Assembly (NCBI GenBank): GCA_012932295.1
Contig: JAAONU010000010.1
Location: 20,162,047 to 20,226,046 of the forward strand
Reading direction: 5' to 3'
Origin: Cyclina sinensis
Lineage: Eukaryota; Mollusca; Bivalvia; Venerida; Veneridae
DNA length: 64,000 bases
The notes under the pieces were generated by a model. That model searched no databases. It saw nothing but the letters and a program-made list of their open reading frames with translations, and was not told the origin of the DNA. The position numbers and the translations under genes are program-made. Shown piece by piece: positions 1-13,111 of this stretch (position 1 is the stretch's first letter; each line of letters opens with the position of its first letter).

Positions 1-143
1 TTTACTCTTGATTTTACTAGAAAAATTGCATTTTTTTATTGTTATTTTTTTTTTTTAAATAGCAATCCATTGAAATGACTAACAGCATTTTTAGCACATT
101 ATGTGTAGTGAATTATAGTAGAAAAGAAACAAAAATCATCCTG

Positions 144-232
144 TCCTGTAAGTTGAAGCAATAAAGTCATTTCTGTATTATCATGTGTGATATTGAGGTT
201 AAGATATGGTCCTATTGCTTCGACTTACAGGA
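144..232. repeat. Short inverted repeat in talin intron
   Basis: Two 20-bp arms at 144-163 (TCCTGTAAGTTGAAGCAATA) and 213-232 are reverse complements with one mismatch, separated by 49 bp. This could be a small MITE or a chance hairpin. It lies upstream of the first talin exon visible here, so probably within an intron. Confidence 0.5.
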
Positions 233-1518
233 CCTATTTGTTTGTTTTTGTCAGACTAGTCAGACGTTTAACATTTAGCCATAGATCTAGTGGAAATATA
301 ACATTTAGTTTTCCTTTTCCGTATTTTCTTTTCTGTTAGTTGCAAGTGTAGATACTTTCTTAAATCAGTTTATTGTTTTGTATACAATGTCTTATGTGTT
401 CATGCAAGAAGGGGTTAGCTGGTGTTAGAAGGGGATAACAGAAGGGGTAGTTTTTTGATTACTATACTAAATAATAAATGAAAAAGAAATACTGCTGGGA
501 AATGCTGAAACCATTAACTCCACTAAATTGATATGAGCAAAGTCTTGCAAATTCAACACCATTGCCCATTATGTCACATGTTTATGATTATTTTCTTTGT
601 CTCCTGAAATGTGTGTTTAATATGTATTTCTAAAAGAGAAGTATTTGAAGTGATTGTTTACAGCAATTTCTGTCTGTAGTTTCTGCTGTAAAGGAGTTTG
701 AAATGGGAGGGGAGGGTATGAAGGGAATTACTAGATGTTGTTTGTGTTTCTATGTTGTTAATGTTTGTAGAAAATATGTAGGTGGTTTGCATGTGATATT
801 CTCTCAGTGTTGTTCCTTAAAGTGTCCTAACATTATTCTATCAAAAATATTCTGAAAGCCCATTAAACAAGACAGAAAAAGTTATCTTGTCGCTATAAAG
901 CCATGTCACTATGAAAAAAACATGTCACTATAAAAACTTGTCACTGTAAAAACTTGTAAGTATATGGTTGATAATATTCTGCTTGATTATAATTTTACAC
1001 ATGATGCCAAAACAATTCAAACGTGAGTTTATCCAAATTTAGATGTTGTTAATTACAGAGGTATCCTGTTAGAGTATTTGACAAAAGATCTCAATTTTAT
1101 TTTTTGATATTTACAGGAAAACATAGTATCTGGGGAAAACTTGTGAAATAAGGGAAGAAAATGTATTAATTATCCAAAGGAATAAAATATAATAACATAA
1201 GTGTTTGATCTTTGTTGAATAAGTGAATCTCATTTTTGTTCATATCCTTTTGATTTGAGTTGACAGTTTGGAGGGATGACAATAGTTCTAAGTGCTGAAT
1301 GATATAGAAGCAGATAGGATTTTCTTATTCATCCCTTATTCACCACTTATTTTGCTCTCATTTCCCTTAAGAGTGTTGCGGTTGTGACATTAAGCTCATA
1401 GCCATAATTGTTGGCCTGACTTGTGTGTATGATGTATTTTGATACTAGAAAACTACAAAGGGATAAATGGATGTAATTATATAATGTAGAATATATTTAA
1501 TGTTTGTGATGTTTTCAG

Positions 1519-3477
1519 GTGGGAGCCACATATCACAGGAATGACACTGATGATGATGGTCAGTGGTCACAAGGTCTTATTTCAGCAGTAAGTTACGGCT
1601 TCTTTAAATTTCTGTTCTCGGTTATAACTCGCATTTGAAAAGGTTTCTAGAAGAGATACTCGGGTTACTTATTGGAAAACTTCTGGTGCAGTTAAATACT
1701 CATATCATGTATAATTTGATAAGTTACTGTGTCAGCATTTTGCAACTCTCCAGTTAGACTGTACCTTGCTGACATGCTCACTTTGATTGTGAACATTTGA
1801 GAGTACATTTGAGAAGACTATGGTGGGCTCAGTGAAAAAGCTGTTGTTACTTCATGTGAAATAAGAAGATACAACAGTTCTGCATGGAGCTCTTACTACG
1901 CTTTTCTTTTACTGACTAATCCTAAGACTTACCATTACATCTTGTATAGAAATAACAGGAAAACGAAAGTCTTCATTCATTACAGGCAAAGATGGTTGCA
2001 GCTGCTACTCACAGTATGTGCGAAGCTGCCAATACGATGGTGCAGGGTAACGCCAGTGAGGAGAAGCTGATAGCTTCGGCAAAAGAAGTGGCAGCATCAA
2101 CCGCTGCATTACTGGTGGCATGCAGGGTGAAAGCGGACCCTGGCTCAAAGGCCATGCAGAGATTACAGGTAGGTTTTTAAGTATTGATGATAGTTCAGCA
2201 ATTTGACATTTAGGTTTTGTACATGGTACAACTTCTTTGCAGATGATCTACGGATTTCCTGAATTTCCTTTGCATGATGTCTTTATGTTTCATTGGTTAA
2301 AATCAGTGAATTCAAATCACTTAACCACCCACTGATGAATGTTCATGGATTCAAGCCCTGCTCACTTTTTAAACTAGCATTATACCATTCGTGTGAAGAA
2401 GTTGGGCATTTTTTATGGAGATTTGGAGACAAATACTTGTTGTCCCCTGGGCAGAAGTTAGGAAAACTGTCTGTTTGATATAACTTTGACTGTCAGAGAG
2501 TGTTCAACTCAATTAAAACTAGAAACAAACACTTATTAAAAGATGATACTGTGCTTGTAGTCAGCAGGTAATGCAGTTAAGAGGGCAACAGAAGCCCTGG
2601 TTGCATCAGCCCAGCAGGCCAAGGCATACCAGGAGGAGGAAGAATCAGTCACCATTAACCAACGCATGGTTGGAGGAATTGCTCAGGTAAAAAAAAAATA
2701 TGTTTCTTAATGCTAAAGTGCCCTAATGTTTTGACTTGATATGTGTAAGAGGAAGTCACCATATCTTAAGGAAAAACACACGAAAAGACAGATTGCAATC
2801 TAGGAGAGAAAAAAGAGATTGAACTAGACACATGCCTTATTGATATCCCATGTTTTTTTTAATATGAAAAAAAATACAAACTGCATACAAGTGTGAGAAC
2901 AAGTAATAGTGAATGTTTGGTGAAAAATTGTTGAATAATGCTGTGTATAGGAATGTGAAAGACAGTAATGTAAATGTGAAAAAAATAGGTGATTTTTATC
3001 AAAAAGAAATGTATAACTAAGCTACCTCTGTTGCCTTTGTAATGTAAATACAGTTAAAAAATGAAGACCAGATTGATATTACCTGTTCACCTCAACCTGA
3101 TTGTATCATTACTGTTGCTGTTCTTACATGGTATAAATTTTGTAGTTTGAAAGATATCATTTTATTTGATATAATTTTGGTTGCTGTAGAAAAACCACTC
3201 TTAATCAACTTTAATAATTGTACAGATTATCAGCTAATTATTAGTTAGAGATATTTTGTTTGTTGAAAGATTGACTGGTGATGATAGGTGATAGATAAAA
3301 GAATTACATTTGCTTTTACTGATATGTTAATTGCATCCTTAGGTGCTGCAAGCCCAAGAAGAAATTATCAGAAAGGAGAAGGAACTCCAGAAAGCCAGAC
3401 AGCAACTTGCCACTATATATCAGCAACAGAACAGATTCAAAGAAAGGACAGAAGATGACTCTTCTTCATCATTCTAA
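1519..3477 (+). CDS. TLN: Talin, C-terminal end (last four coding exons)
   Basis: Talin links integrin tails to actin at adhesions; this is the C-terminal actin-binding (I/LWEQ, R13) region. Coding exons are 1519-1587, 1986-2168, 2561-2686 and 3343-3477 (stop TAA). All are bounded by AG/GT and are all in phase 0 (69, 183, 126 and 135 nt). The conceptual product contains DDGQWSQGLISA, then AKMVAAATHSMCEAAN, SAGNAVKRATEALVASAQQA, MVGGIAQ and VLQAQEEIIRKEKELQKAR, which match the conserved end of talins from memory of the family. The tail reads ERTEDDSSSSF, a Ser-rich ending after the C-terminal dimerisation helix. The 5' part of the gene lies outside the window. No frameshift or stop interrupts it. 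A HIP1-type I/LWEQ protein is the alternative, but the GQWSQGLISA stretch favours talin. Confidence 0.95.
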
Positions 3478-5184
3478 ATATAGAAATACTCATCATTCTA
3501 AAAATAGAACTATATGAATTCATTCTAATGATAGAGCTATGAGATCATTCTAAAAATAGACTGTGTAGTGAAATGTAGAACAAAGTACAAGTATTATTAC
3601 TCAACCCAAGTCTATCCTACAATAACATTCACATTGTCTGGGATCTTTAGGAATATTCAGAATGGGTCCAGTCAAGTTGCAGTGTTTTGCCGACCCTGAT
3701 TGGTAAATGTATTGAATATTTGACTCTGCCAGTCAATATATGCCAGTCAATGTGCTCAAATCTTGTATTTCATTGACAGGTTTCCATGTTGTTCTGAAAG
3801 TGTTTGGATTAAGTTAATCATGTTTGAGATTGTTCTGAAATAATTTGCAGTCACTGAGGGTAAAACTCTGATTGATTCTTAAAATAAAATATGTTTTGAT
3901 GGATTATAAAAGAATAAAAGGAAATTCCATAAGTTGCAGCCAACTTAATGATTAAAAAGCACAATGAGACAATGGTTTATATTCTATTAATTATAACTAA
4001 CACAGTCTATGCATGACATTTTGTAAAGTGCCAATACTTTGATATTTATGTTAGTTTGTAGACTTCAGAAGTAAAAATATAACGTACATGTGATATTTAT
4101 TATGTAATGGTTTATAAAATAGGATAAACAACATATCAAATGAGAACTTAGATCAAATCAAAATATTTGATTATTTTTCTTTGAATTCCACATACAGTAC
4201 ATGTAAAATAGTGATATATTGTCTAATTATGAAAATAGCCCTGGACATTCTTGTTAAACATGTTAAAAGATGTTCCCGTTTAAAAAAAAGAAGCAACTGA
4301 TTAACTATATTGTTTTGAGTAATAATAATCATTATTGAAAACCATTTTCTGTTATACAAGAAACATTTCAGTACCTTAATCAGCTAATAGTTAAATTTGA
4401 GCTCAGATCGACGGATGAATGCAAGAAAAGATCTAAAGAATAAACAAACAGACAGTACTTTCTTGCATTTACCCCTTGAATTACTGTACTGACATTTGCA
4501 CAATAATTGTTACATTTGCTGTAATGTATTAGGGATACCTTTAAAATGTACCAGAGAATTAGATGACCTACATTCTTGTATAGAAGGTCAAAGGTAATGG
4601 CTGTTAGTTTGTTTGCTAGTGACCGTCATTGATTCAAAATTAAGAATGCTTCATCATTTATGAAGGATTAGTATCATTATGTGCAGCATGTTATTGTATA
4701 GTTACATTGTATTACTGAAGTGTTACATAATATTTGTTGTATTTGTAAATGGATCTGCATGTTACTGCTGAAATGTTTTTGTAAAACTTGTTAATTCCAT
4801 ACGCATAAGTCACGAAATACTGTATAATGTCGCATTATAATCATGTTAAACTGTGTATCCAATGTAACACATTGATACTACACAGCACAGAGCAGGCTTA
4901 ATGCAATATAGTGTATAGTACAGAGCTTTTATTAGTAAATGATATTCGTCCTCCACTTCTAACTGACACACTATACACTTTCTGTGCACTACTTGTATAC
5001 CTACTTTCCAGATTTAACTGTCTTTTGCTCTTTTAAGATGGAAGACTGACTGAACCAGTTCGGATTATTCTGCATTTATAAGTACATTATGATTTCTGTG
5101 ATCTAAAGGTCAGTTAGGTGTTTTGAGTTAATATTGTCAAGAAATATACAAGAAGACGGAATCTGTCACTCATGCTATGAGAAT
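3478..5184 (+). other. Talin 3' UTR and/or intergenic DNA
   Basis: AT-rich and non-coding. AATAAA-type signals occur soon after the stop, for example near 3883 and 3912, and again near 8480 (TTAATAAACC). The 3' UTR could therefore be about 0.4 kb or several kb long, and I cannot decide from sequence alone. A short run of CATTCTAA/AATAGA-like words follows the stop (3470-3560). No other gene is seen. Confidence 0.5.
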
Positions 5185-5738
5185 ATATGACTGAGAACAT
5201 GAGGAAAAGGTGGCACGAGGGTATTCATTACTCTTTTAAAATAAACTGAATTGAGATCAGCATAAAATGTCAAAATACTCGTCCTCTTCAGAAGCAAAGT
5301 TAGATTAAGATATTGATAGCCTGAATATTGCCCTTCATAAAAATGCCAATTTTGTATGTAAAAATGATGTTGCCTTTAAAAAACAACATTCAATGCTAAC
5401 AGTTATAGTTTTGTAAAATGGTGGAATACATTTGAAAAGTATAGAATTTTACAATGAAAAAGCTAGAAGTTAAATATCTAAAATTTACCATAATGATTTA
5501 CTGCTAGCAGGAACTTAGAATCTGACGTCAAATAAGGATAAGTGACGCGGCTTCAATATCAGTTTGGCCTGTCATGTTCCTCTTCAACATGATATCTTAC
5601 TTGTTCTATGCAGGAAGCTGAAACTTTCAGACGTAACTTTCCTAGGATATCATTTGATCAAAATAAGTAAAAAAAAAAAAGGTGAATTACCCAGAATGAT
5701 GTCCATTTGCCCTTTTATCCCCATGTCATCAGTCGTAT
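5185..5738 (+). mobile_element. Degenerate copy of the GACCRACG TIR element
   Basis: This stretch aligns along its length to the better preserved element at 19017-19623. Shared stretches are GATAGCCTGAATATTG, TGACGTCAAAT, CATGTTCCTCTT and CTATGCAGGAAGCTGAAA. Its ends are decayed versions of the same terminal inverted repeats (GAGGAAAAGGTGGCACGAGG at left, TTTGCCCTTTTATCCCCATG at right). It has no coding capacity, so it is probably a non-autonomous DNA transposon. Confidence 0.65.
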
Positions 5739-6404
5739 AATACATGCATATTTGATTTATTCTGTGCTATGGTCAGTCAGTAAATGTAAAGAAGGAATTT
5801 ACCATGGTATTGGGCTAGACAGTTGATAGTTTCTCAGTGTAAAATAACTGTAGATATTTCTAGTTCTAATGGCATAGAGGAGAGAAATGTTGAAGCCTTA
5901 CTAGAGATTTCACAAGAGCAACCATCTGGACAGGACTCTGTTGTATATTTTTGTGTGAACACTTCTGTATTTCTTTAGCTGTTAACGTACTACATAACAG
6001 TGCTATACTTTTTATATACATATCAATTTATAACAATTTATAAATATATTTTGAGGTTTTGTATATGTATTGTGCTATAGTCATCTACATGTGTTATGTT
6101 CCCATGCTCTGAAATATTGTATAATTTTGTCAAACTTGTTTTACAAATCCATGTTTCATGAATTGAAATGTATCCAGTTTTTGAGATATTAATTGAAATT
6201 ATGAAAATTTCACTTCTTTATCTTTGCTTTTCTGTTTTTTTGCTAGTTTCACAGATAATTGCAAGTCTTTAAACTATTCTAGTTTTAGGTGTATGTTAAA
6301 ATTAAAATATTGGCATTAAATGCCCTTGTTTAAAAGAAAAATGCAGTGAAAAGACTACAGTTCTCGTTTGTTATGTAGGTAATCAGATTAGACAAAGATA
6401 GATT

Positions 6405-6507
6405 GATCAATTAGTGCTTTAATTGTAGCTCTTTGATCAATTAGTGCTTTAATTGTAGCTCTTTGATCAATTAGTGCTTTAATTTTAGCTCTTTGATCAA
6501 TTAGTGC
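6405..6507. repeat. 30-bp tandem repeat, ~3.5 copies
   Basis: GATCAATTAG begins at 6405, 6435, 6465 and 6495, an exact 30-bp period. The first three units are nearly identical and the fourth is truncated. Confidence 0.95.
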
Positions 6508-6951
6508 CTAGTACTTCTGTCTTTAAATCTTGTTTTTTTCAGGGTTTTTTTGAAAGTTTGTCTGTAATGCATTTTGAAGTGAAAAATATATCATTGTGAT
6601 GAAAAAAGCCTTAAAAATGATGTCTGTTTGAATTCTGTTTATTAAAGTTATTTTGGTAGAAATGTTTTGACAGAAATATAGGTGATGTTGGAATGGTGTT
6701 GATGGATTGTTTGTTATATTTTTGATAGAAACTACTTATAATTTGCTGTTAGTTTGTATTATTGTTATGTATACATTTGTGATACGAATTCTAATGTTAA
6801 GAGATCATTGACAATTATGTATTTAGCAGAATCATGGGAAGGAAACACTAACAAACAAATCTGGTGCATCTGTGTAGATACAGCCTGAATTGCCTTTGCA
6901 TTTGCCCACTGAATCATTTATTTCTTAGCCCATGTATGCCTAATGGATTAT

Positions 6952-7165
6952 GGCGGCGTGGCCAAGTGGATAACGCGTCAAACTAGTAGTCAAAGGATTG
7001 CTAGCTGCACGGGTTCAAACCCAGTCAGGGGCAAGCCGTTGTTTCCATGAGCAAGAAACTTTACACTCATTGCTTAGTATTGGTTAGTTCCAGGGACAGA
7101 TTCGAGAGTGTGCCTATAAGCTATAAGCTTCCTACACATTTGAACTAAAATAAATTTGGTATAAA
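6952..7165 (+). mobile_element. tRNA-derived SINE with perfect 12-bp TSD
   Basis: The 5' part resembles a tRNA gene with an internal pol III promoter: A-box-like GTGGCCAAGTGGATAACG and B-box-like GGGTTCAAACCC. A ~140-bp non-tRNA body follows, containing TGAGCAAGAAACTTTACACT. The element is flanked by the perfect direct repeat CTAATGGATTAT (6940-6951 and 7166-7177), the footprint of LINE-mediated insertion. The same family occurs at 36384-36602 and 59963-60181. The clover-leaf is imperfect, so this is not a functional tRNA. Confidence 0.92.
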
Positions 7166-7177
7166 CTAATGGATTAT

Positions 7178-8554
7178 ACCATCCTTTTAGGTTGGATGAG
7201 TCCATTTTCAGTTGAAAGATTTCTGGTATAAATGTTCAATTTCATTCTATTTAGGGAAGAAAGTCCTTTATGCAAACAGTGAAGACCCTGATCAGGGGCT
7301 GCACAGTCTGCCTATTTCTACTTTTGCAGACACTAGGAGTTATGGGTAAAAGAAGTTTTAAGCTTATCTTTATTTTTAGGTAAATGCTGTTTAATCAAAA
7401 CTCAAAATTATATTGATTTTTTTTTTACATGAAGGCTGATGCATCCTTCAAGAAAAAAGGCTCATAAATAAAGAGGGGCCAAACAGGGCACTCAATGAAT
7501 TTATATATGTGATTAAGAATTAAACCAGTTGTCCATAGCAAAATATAGCTGAATTAATATCTTGGCCCCCTGTTGCTTCAACTGTTGAAATATAGAACTC
7601 TTGGGTTGAAACCTTCAGAAAATGCCACTTTTCTGAAATTTGGTACTCATAATCTGAAGGTGTTAAATACTACTTTTTAAGATGTGATTGTAGGTTAAAA
7701 GCCCACACGCTTTCATTATTTTATTGTTAAGGAGAGAAAAGCGGGCAACGAATGAATGAAATATTCTGGAACTATTTAACTTTGTTTTAAAAACTAACAA
7801 AGAAAGTTAACATTGAGAATCTCAAGTATTCATCATATCAATACACATTTTGGATATAAAGAATGTATATAATTGCATATTGTGCTTCTCAGAAATAAGT
7901 CTTCATAGGAAGACCTCTGTATGTTAAATGAAATATTCAGAGATGAGATTTTGCTCCTTTTGGCTTTTGCAGTGCTTCTGAACATTCATTTGTAAATTTT
8001 TGCATTTGTGTCTTTGTGTTGAAACCAGTGTGTAAAATGATTCGAAATTTAAATAATGGAATGGGTGCCATAAGTAAACAAGTGCTTAATCTTTACAGGT
8101 TTTAAGGAAATTAAAATTGCCAATGTGAAAACTAAAAGTTCTGTTTATAGTGCAGCTATTTTGTGTGTATTCTGCAATGTTGTTTGACAATTGAGAATAT
8201 TCAAAATGCATTTTTACAATACAGTTTGTTAACTGTTTTGATATTTGACAGATGTAATATTAGTTCAGCAGCTTTGTAAGTTGGTGAATAGCCATTTAAA
8301 AGCTGTACGTTTCAGAAACTTCACAATAAGTTGAACTTTAATGAACTGTACTTCGGAAAATAATTTACTTACAGATCACATGTATTCTGTATGCATGAAG
8401 TTTAACCATATTATCTTATAACACTTTTTCTTTTGCTTATTCTCTGTGTTACTTAAATACAGTGTACAAAAATGAATATATTAATAAACCTTTATTTAAT
8501 GTCAGTGGATTGCTTGTTGTATGTCAGTTTATTCAATGATATCAGAAAGTCATT
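7178..8554. other. Non-coding AT-rich stretch
   Basis: I see no gene, clear tandem repeat or TIR element. AATAAA motifs near 8480 could serve as a distal poly(A) signal for talin. Confidence 0.5.
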
Positions 8555-8745
8555 GTTTTTATTTGGGTTATTTTCCAGTTTCGATCTTTTGGTGGTCATA
8601 TCCTGGCAATCATTCCACCCAACAAGCATTTTTAACCAACCAGTTTTCTAACCAATCTCTCCACAAGCAACTGTCTGCTTCCTCACTTGAAATCAGAGGT
8701 GAGGGCAGGGACAAAATCCCATATATTGTGATCATGATCTGAACT
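8555..8745 (+). repeat. Dispersed repeat, ACCAATCTCTCCRCWAGC family
   Basis: Shares an ordered set of words with 20030-20165: TGGTCATATC, AACAAG, a CTAACCAATCTCTCC-like stretch, AGCAACTG or AGCGACTG, TTTCCTCC/TTCCTCA, then GAGG-rich DNA. I recognise a similar word order as a common repeat in bivalve genomes. The short reading frames here are incidental. Confidence 0.55.
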
Positions 8746-9269
8746 TGATTGAGACTAGAGTTCAAATGAAAACCTATTTGAATAAATGTTACTTTAAGTA
8801 CATACATGAAGGGGTCATTGTAAAACTTATGTAACTACATTTGAAATAAGAGAAGAATAAAATAGATATGAATAAAATAGGTACGCACTTATCCCCCAAT
8901 ATAGTGTCATTCAGACTGGAATGCATAATTATGTGTGTAGTGTTGGAAGACATTCTATCATTTAATGATAATTGTCAAAAAAGCACAATGCAGTTTCCGG
9001 ATTTTAAGTTAAACCTAATATCCTATGTAATTTTACATGCAGAAGCACAAAAATGGTAGTTCCATTTTTTCTCATTTACACCAGAGTTTGATGCTTGAAA
9101 CTGAGAAATATTCCTTTCGTCCTAACCAGTAACAGTAAGAAGGGGAAAACAAGCACCGCTTGGTGGAGCATTATATGCCCAAAGGGTGCTTTTTTCTAAG
9201 TATGATGCATTTGTGATATAAGGGAGGAAACCTTGAGCTTTAAAATTAAATGATTTGCTTTAAATTTTG

Positions 9270-10310
9270 ATTTTTTTTTACCTTTGACCCCAAAATTAAT
9301 AGGAGTCATCCACCCAGTGTGTGCAAGCATTATATGAATTTAGAAGTCTCTATGAAAACTTGGTTGTCGAGTTATAGAGTGCAAATGATTCTAAACATTT
9401 AGGTTACTGTGACCTTCACCTTTGACACACTAATCCCAAAATGTATAGGGGTCATTCACTCAATGTGTGCAGTCATGATATAAAGTTTGAAGTATCTATA
9501 ACAAATGATTGTCAAGTTACATGGTGGAAATGGTTTTCAATTTCAAGGTCACTGTGACCTACACCTTTGACCTACTGGCCCAAAATCAGTAGGGGTCATT
9601 TACTCAATGTGTGCATCCATTACATGAATTTTGAAGTCTCTAAGACAGATGGTTGTCAAAAACCAGAGTGTAAATGATCCTAAAAATTTAGGTCACCATG
9701 ACCTTTACCTTTGACACACTGACCCCAAAATGTATATGGATCATCCACTCAATGTGTGTAATCATGATGTAAAGTTTGAAGTCTCTACAACAAATGGTTG
9801 TCAAGTTACATGGCGGAAATGGTTTTCAATGTTAAGGTCTATGTGACCTTGACCTTTGAGCTTCTGACGCAAAAATCAATAGGGGTCATTCACTCAATGT
9901 GTGAAATCATTTTATGAATTCTGAAGTCTATACGACAAATGGTTCTCGAGTTACAGAGTGTAAATGATTATAAACATTTAGGTCACTGTGACCTTGACCT
10001 TTGACCCCAAATGTATAGGGGTCATCCACTCAATATGTGCAATCATGATATAAAGTTTTAAGTCATGATTGTCAAGTTACATGGTGGAAATGGTTTTCAA
10101 TGTTAAGGTCTTTGTGGCCTTGACCTTTGAGCTTCTGACTCCAAAATCAATTGGGGTCATTCCTTCGATGTGGGCAATAATCAGTTGAAGGCAAAAGACT
10201 GTAGGCCAAAGAGTACTCAAGTTATCCTCCAGAAACCAAATTGCTAACGGACGGACGGACGGACGCCCTGGACCATAACATAATATGCCCCCTTCGGGCA
10301 TATAAAAAGT
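9270..10310. repeat. Tandem element with alternating ~144-bp monomers
   Basis: Monomers start with AGGTCACTGTGACCT-like sequence near 9403, 9546, 9691, 9836, 9981 and 10106. Odd copies carry CCCCAAAATGTATA and even copies carry CAAAATCAATAGGGGTCAT, so the true period is a ~288-bp dimer. The block ends in (ACGG)n at about 10249-10264 and a small hairpin TGCCCCCTTCGGGCA. This matches a class of bivalve elements with internal tandem cores. No protein is encoded. Confidence 0.8.
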
Positions 10311-10426
10311 TGCAAAAAAAGAGAAAAGATAAGGTCAGTCATGAGAAAGAAAAAATATGTGGCAAATGAAAACAGTCATATGATAACTGAAACTATTAAA
10401 CCGGATTTTATTGGGAGGAAGAGATC

Positions 10427-10452
10427 TATCTATCTCTATTTATCTATCTCCC
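10427..10452. repeat. (TATC)n microsatellite
   Basis: A short imperfect ATCTATCTATCTC run just downstream of the tandem element. Confidence 0.75.
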
Positions 10453-10564
10453 ATTAATTGCAAACACCTCGCAGGGACGTAGACATGTTTGCACGTCAAA
10501 GATCGCAAGAATATTAAAGAGTTGTTTAAAAGAAGAAAAGATTAAAATGTTAAAATCGGGGGTC

Positions 10565-11690
10565 TGGACGGCTAGGGAGTGACTGCTGTTCAATGTTCAA
10601 TGCTAGATACGGCTACACTGAACTGCTCTGGGGTAGGGAGAAGGGCAACAGTAGCTGGTAAGTGGTACTAATGGTATACAGTCCTAGGAAAGAAAGAGAA
10701 CTTATAGTATTCTGAAGTTGCTGTAAATAACCTATAGCTCGGGATGGCCAGTGGGGTGGGGGGAAGGAGCAGGTTTTCTTCAATGGGAATAGCAACCAAA
10801 CCATTATGAATCTTGTAGAACAGGGATAACCTAGCATCAAGTCGAGTTCAAGTCAATTGAGATTAAGGGAGTGGACCATGTCAGTAATGCTTGAAGTCTG
10901 ACCATAATCTATCTTGATTCAACGGGCTGTTCTTCTTTGGACATTTTCAATTTGATCTATTTGTATTTTGGTGTGGGGAAACCATACTTCGGAGCCGTAT
11001 TCAAGTTGGGGTCTGACTAAGGTCTGTTAAGCTATGGACTGAATGGACTGGGATTTGATCTTTATGTTTCTGCATAGGAACCCTAATGTTTGGTTTGCTC
11101 TCTGTGTTGTCCAGTTTATATGGGCAAAGGGTTATATGAGATATCCACGCCTAGGTATTTTGCTGTGGTCATCAATTCTAGTTGGAGGTAGTATTGTGTA
11201 GGGATAGGATGTTTCCTTTTTGTGACGTGGATATTATGACACTTGGAGAGGTTAAATTCCATGTGGCATTCCAACTCACACTTTCCTAACTGATTTAGGT
11301 CATTTTGGAGGGAAACCACATGGTTTAAGGATGTCAGAGCGATGTTTATCCTGGAGTTTATATTATGTGGGAGGTCATTTAAGCGAGAAACAGGAAGGGT
11401 CCTAAGACTGAGCCTTGAGGGACACCTGAGGATACTTGGATGGAGTCAAAGCTGCTGCCATTAAGGACAACTGACTGCAGTCTGTTATCTACAAAACTTT
11501 TGACCCATGGGAAAGTTTGACCTCTGATTCCGTAGTGATGCATTTTCAGCAGTACTTTCTCATGACTGACTTATCGAAAGACTTACTGAAATCTAGAAGG
11601 ATCAGATCTACTTGATTTTTCTCATAGGCTGAGGTGACCAAGTCATTTACTAGCATGATAATTGGGTATTACATGACCTTTTTTCCCTTG
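10565..11690 (-). pseudogene. Non-LTR retrotransposon reverse transcriptase remnant
   Basis: Read on the - strand in shifting frames, the DNA encodes recognisable reverse transcriptase blocks in order: LILLDFSKSFDK, LLLKMHHYGIRGQTFPWV, SGVPQGSVLGPFLF, LQNDLNQL, FNLSKCHNIHVTKRKHP, AKYLGVDIS and LVRPQLEYGSEVW. The order and spacing fit jockey/CR1-like LINEs. The catalytic YADD-type block is missing, apparently by an internal deletion near 11320-11380, and several stops and frameshifts break the frame. It is inactive. No endonuclease domain is visible beyond 11690. Confidence 0.85.
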
Positions 11691-11699
11691 GTGGTAAAG

Positions 11700-13111
11700 G
11701 ATGTTATGGCCGGTAAAGCGTTTGATAATGGACGGGGAAAGAGATTACACTATAAAAACAAACAAATTCTACTGCTGCAAGTCACTTGATTTTAAATGTG
11801 GTAGAAAAGATTGCAACAAAGCATAAGAAGAATGTTCACTTTGCATTGTGCTTCTTCCCTCCCTTCAACAGCGTTCAGTAAGGTAAAATTCATCCCTCTC
11901 CACCGGGACAGTAGTTGAATTTACTAATAAAATCGAGTTGTAACCGCATTATGTTTAAAGCTACAATTTGTAGCATGTTTATTTTTTATAAGTGTGTCTT
12001 TATTATGTTTCTTGCACTTGTTGTTTAGTGTTATTTTTGCATTTAAAAACGGATGTGTTATGAACAGTGTAATTCTGCATTACTGTCTCGTACCGTAGGG
12101 ATCTACGTCACAGCCAAAAATAGCGGCGGAAACTACCTATTTTGAGACGGAAACAGCCGATCACCAAGAACACGTTGTTTCTTATCAAAAGCAATATTTT
12201 AATAATTTGGTAATCAAACCATTTTAATAATTACATTATGATTATTGTGATGAGGTGAAGTTGTCCAATGACCTTTAAAAGTTAAGAATACGTATAGGAC
12301 TCAGGGTCGTTTTTGAGACAAAATCTAGACTGAAATTTAGACCATAGTGTCTATACTGTCTTTTATATGTAGTGTACATACCATAATTGTGCTTCGATGC
12401 TGAGAACTTTTCCCCTTCTTTACTCAATGGATTCGACGGATAACTCGCATATAACTACACTAATCAAAGCACTGAAGGTACTTGTGGGGGTGTTAGTTTG
12501 AAAGGCATTGGCAATTCTTCAGTGTTTAAACTGAAGTACCCAAAAGCGAAACGAAGCATCGAGAGCCATGCCTATTCTGTCATCATGGATCAATGTGCGC
12601 ATCAGTTTCTTTTACGTATACATAGTCGGGTTAGTGATCGCGTTCTCGGTCAAAGATTTAATTAATATGTTTTTATCATTCTGTCACTCATTATCATTTT
12701 CTTGTTTAAATTTGACGGGGTTTTTTTTCGCACCAGAAAAGAATATTTAGCAAGAAACTTTTTGACGTATTACACTTGAGTGTGACTGAAGGTGACTTGA
12801 AAGTTATGCATGCATACACGCGAATGGTGAAGAAAATATATAGATATAAATTATGATGTAACTGTTAGCATATGTGACCTAATGTTGTTTTATATCAACA
12901 GGTGCGTTGTATGTATTAACGACGTGCATGACGTAAGAATTAATTAAGTTTCTGGACCGCTGATCTGCCCCTTCCTTAAAATTCTGTTACGGACAAGGTT
13001 TTCTGAGTGACTTCTATAATACCAAGCTTGTTTCATTCATAATTGGCTTCTCCTCCCTAGCTTTGAGATAAAATAAAACATTAAAATTTGACATCAGTTT
13101 CATCCTTTGTA
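11700..13111. other. Non-coding stretch
   Basis: I see no supported gene or RNA. There is a short GGCGG-containing segment near 12120 and moderately AT-rich DNA elsewhere. Confidence 0.45.

Noticed and set aside
4171..4359. Small frames in the talin downstream region
   Set aside because: Short, AT-rich and without splice or domain support.
6952..7040. Functional tRNA gene
   Set aside because: A and B boxes are present but the clover-leaf is poor, an unrelated body follows, and perfect TSDs mark it as a SINE.
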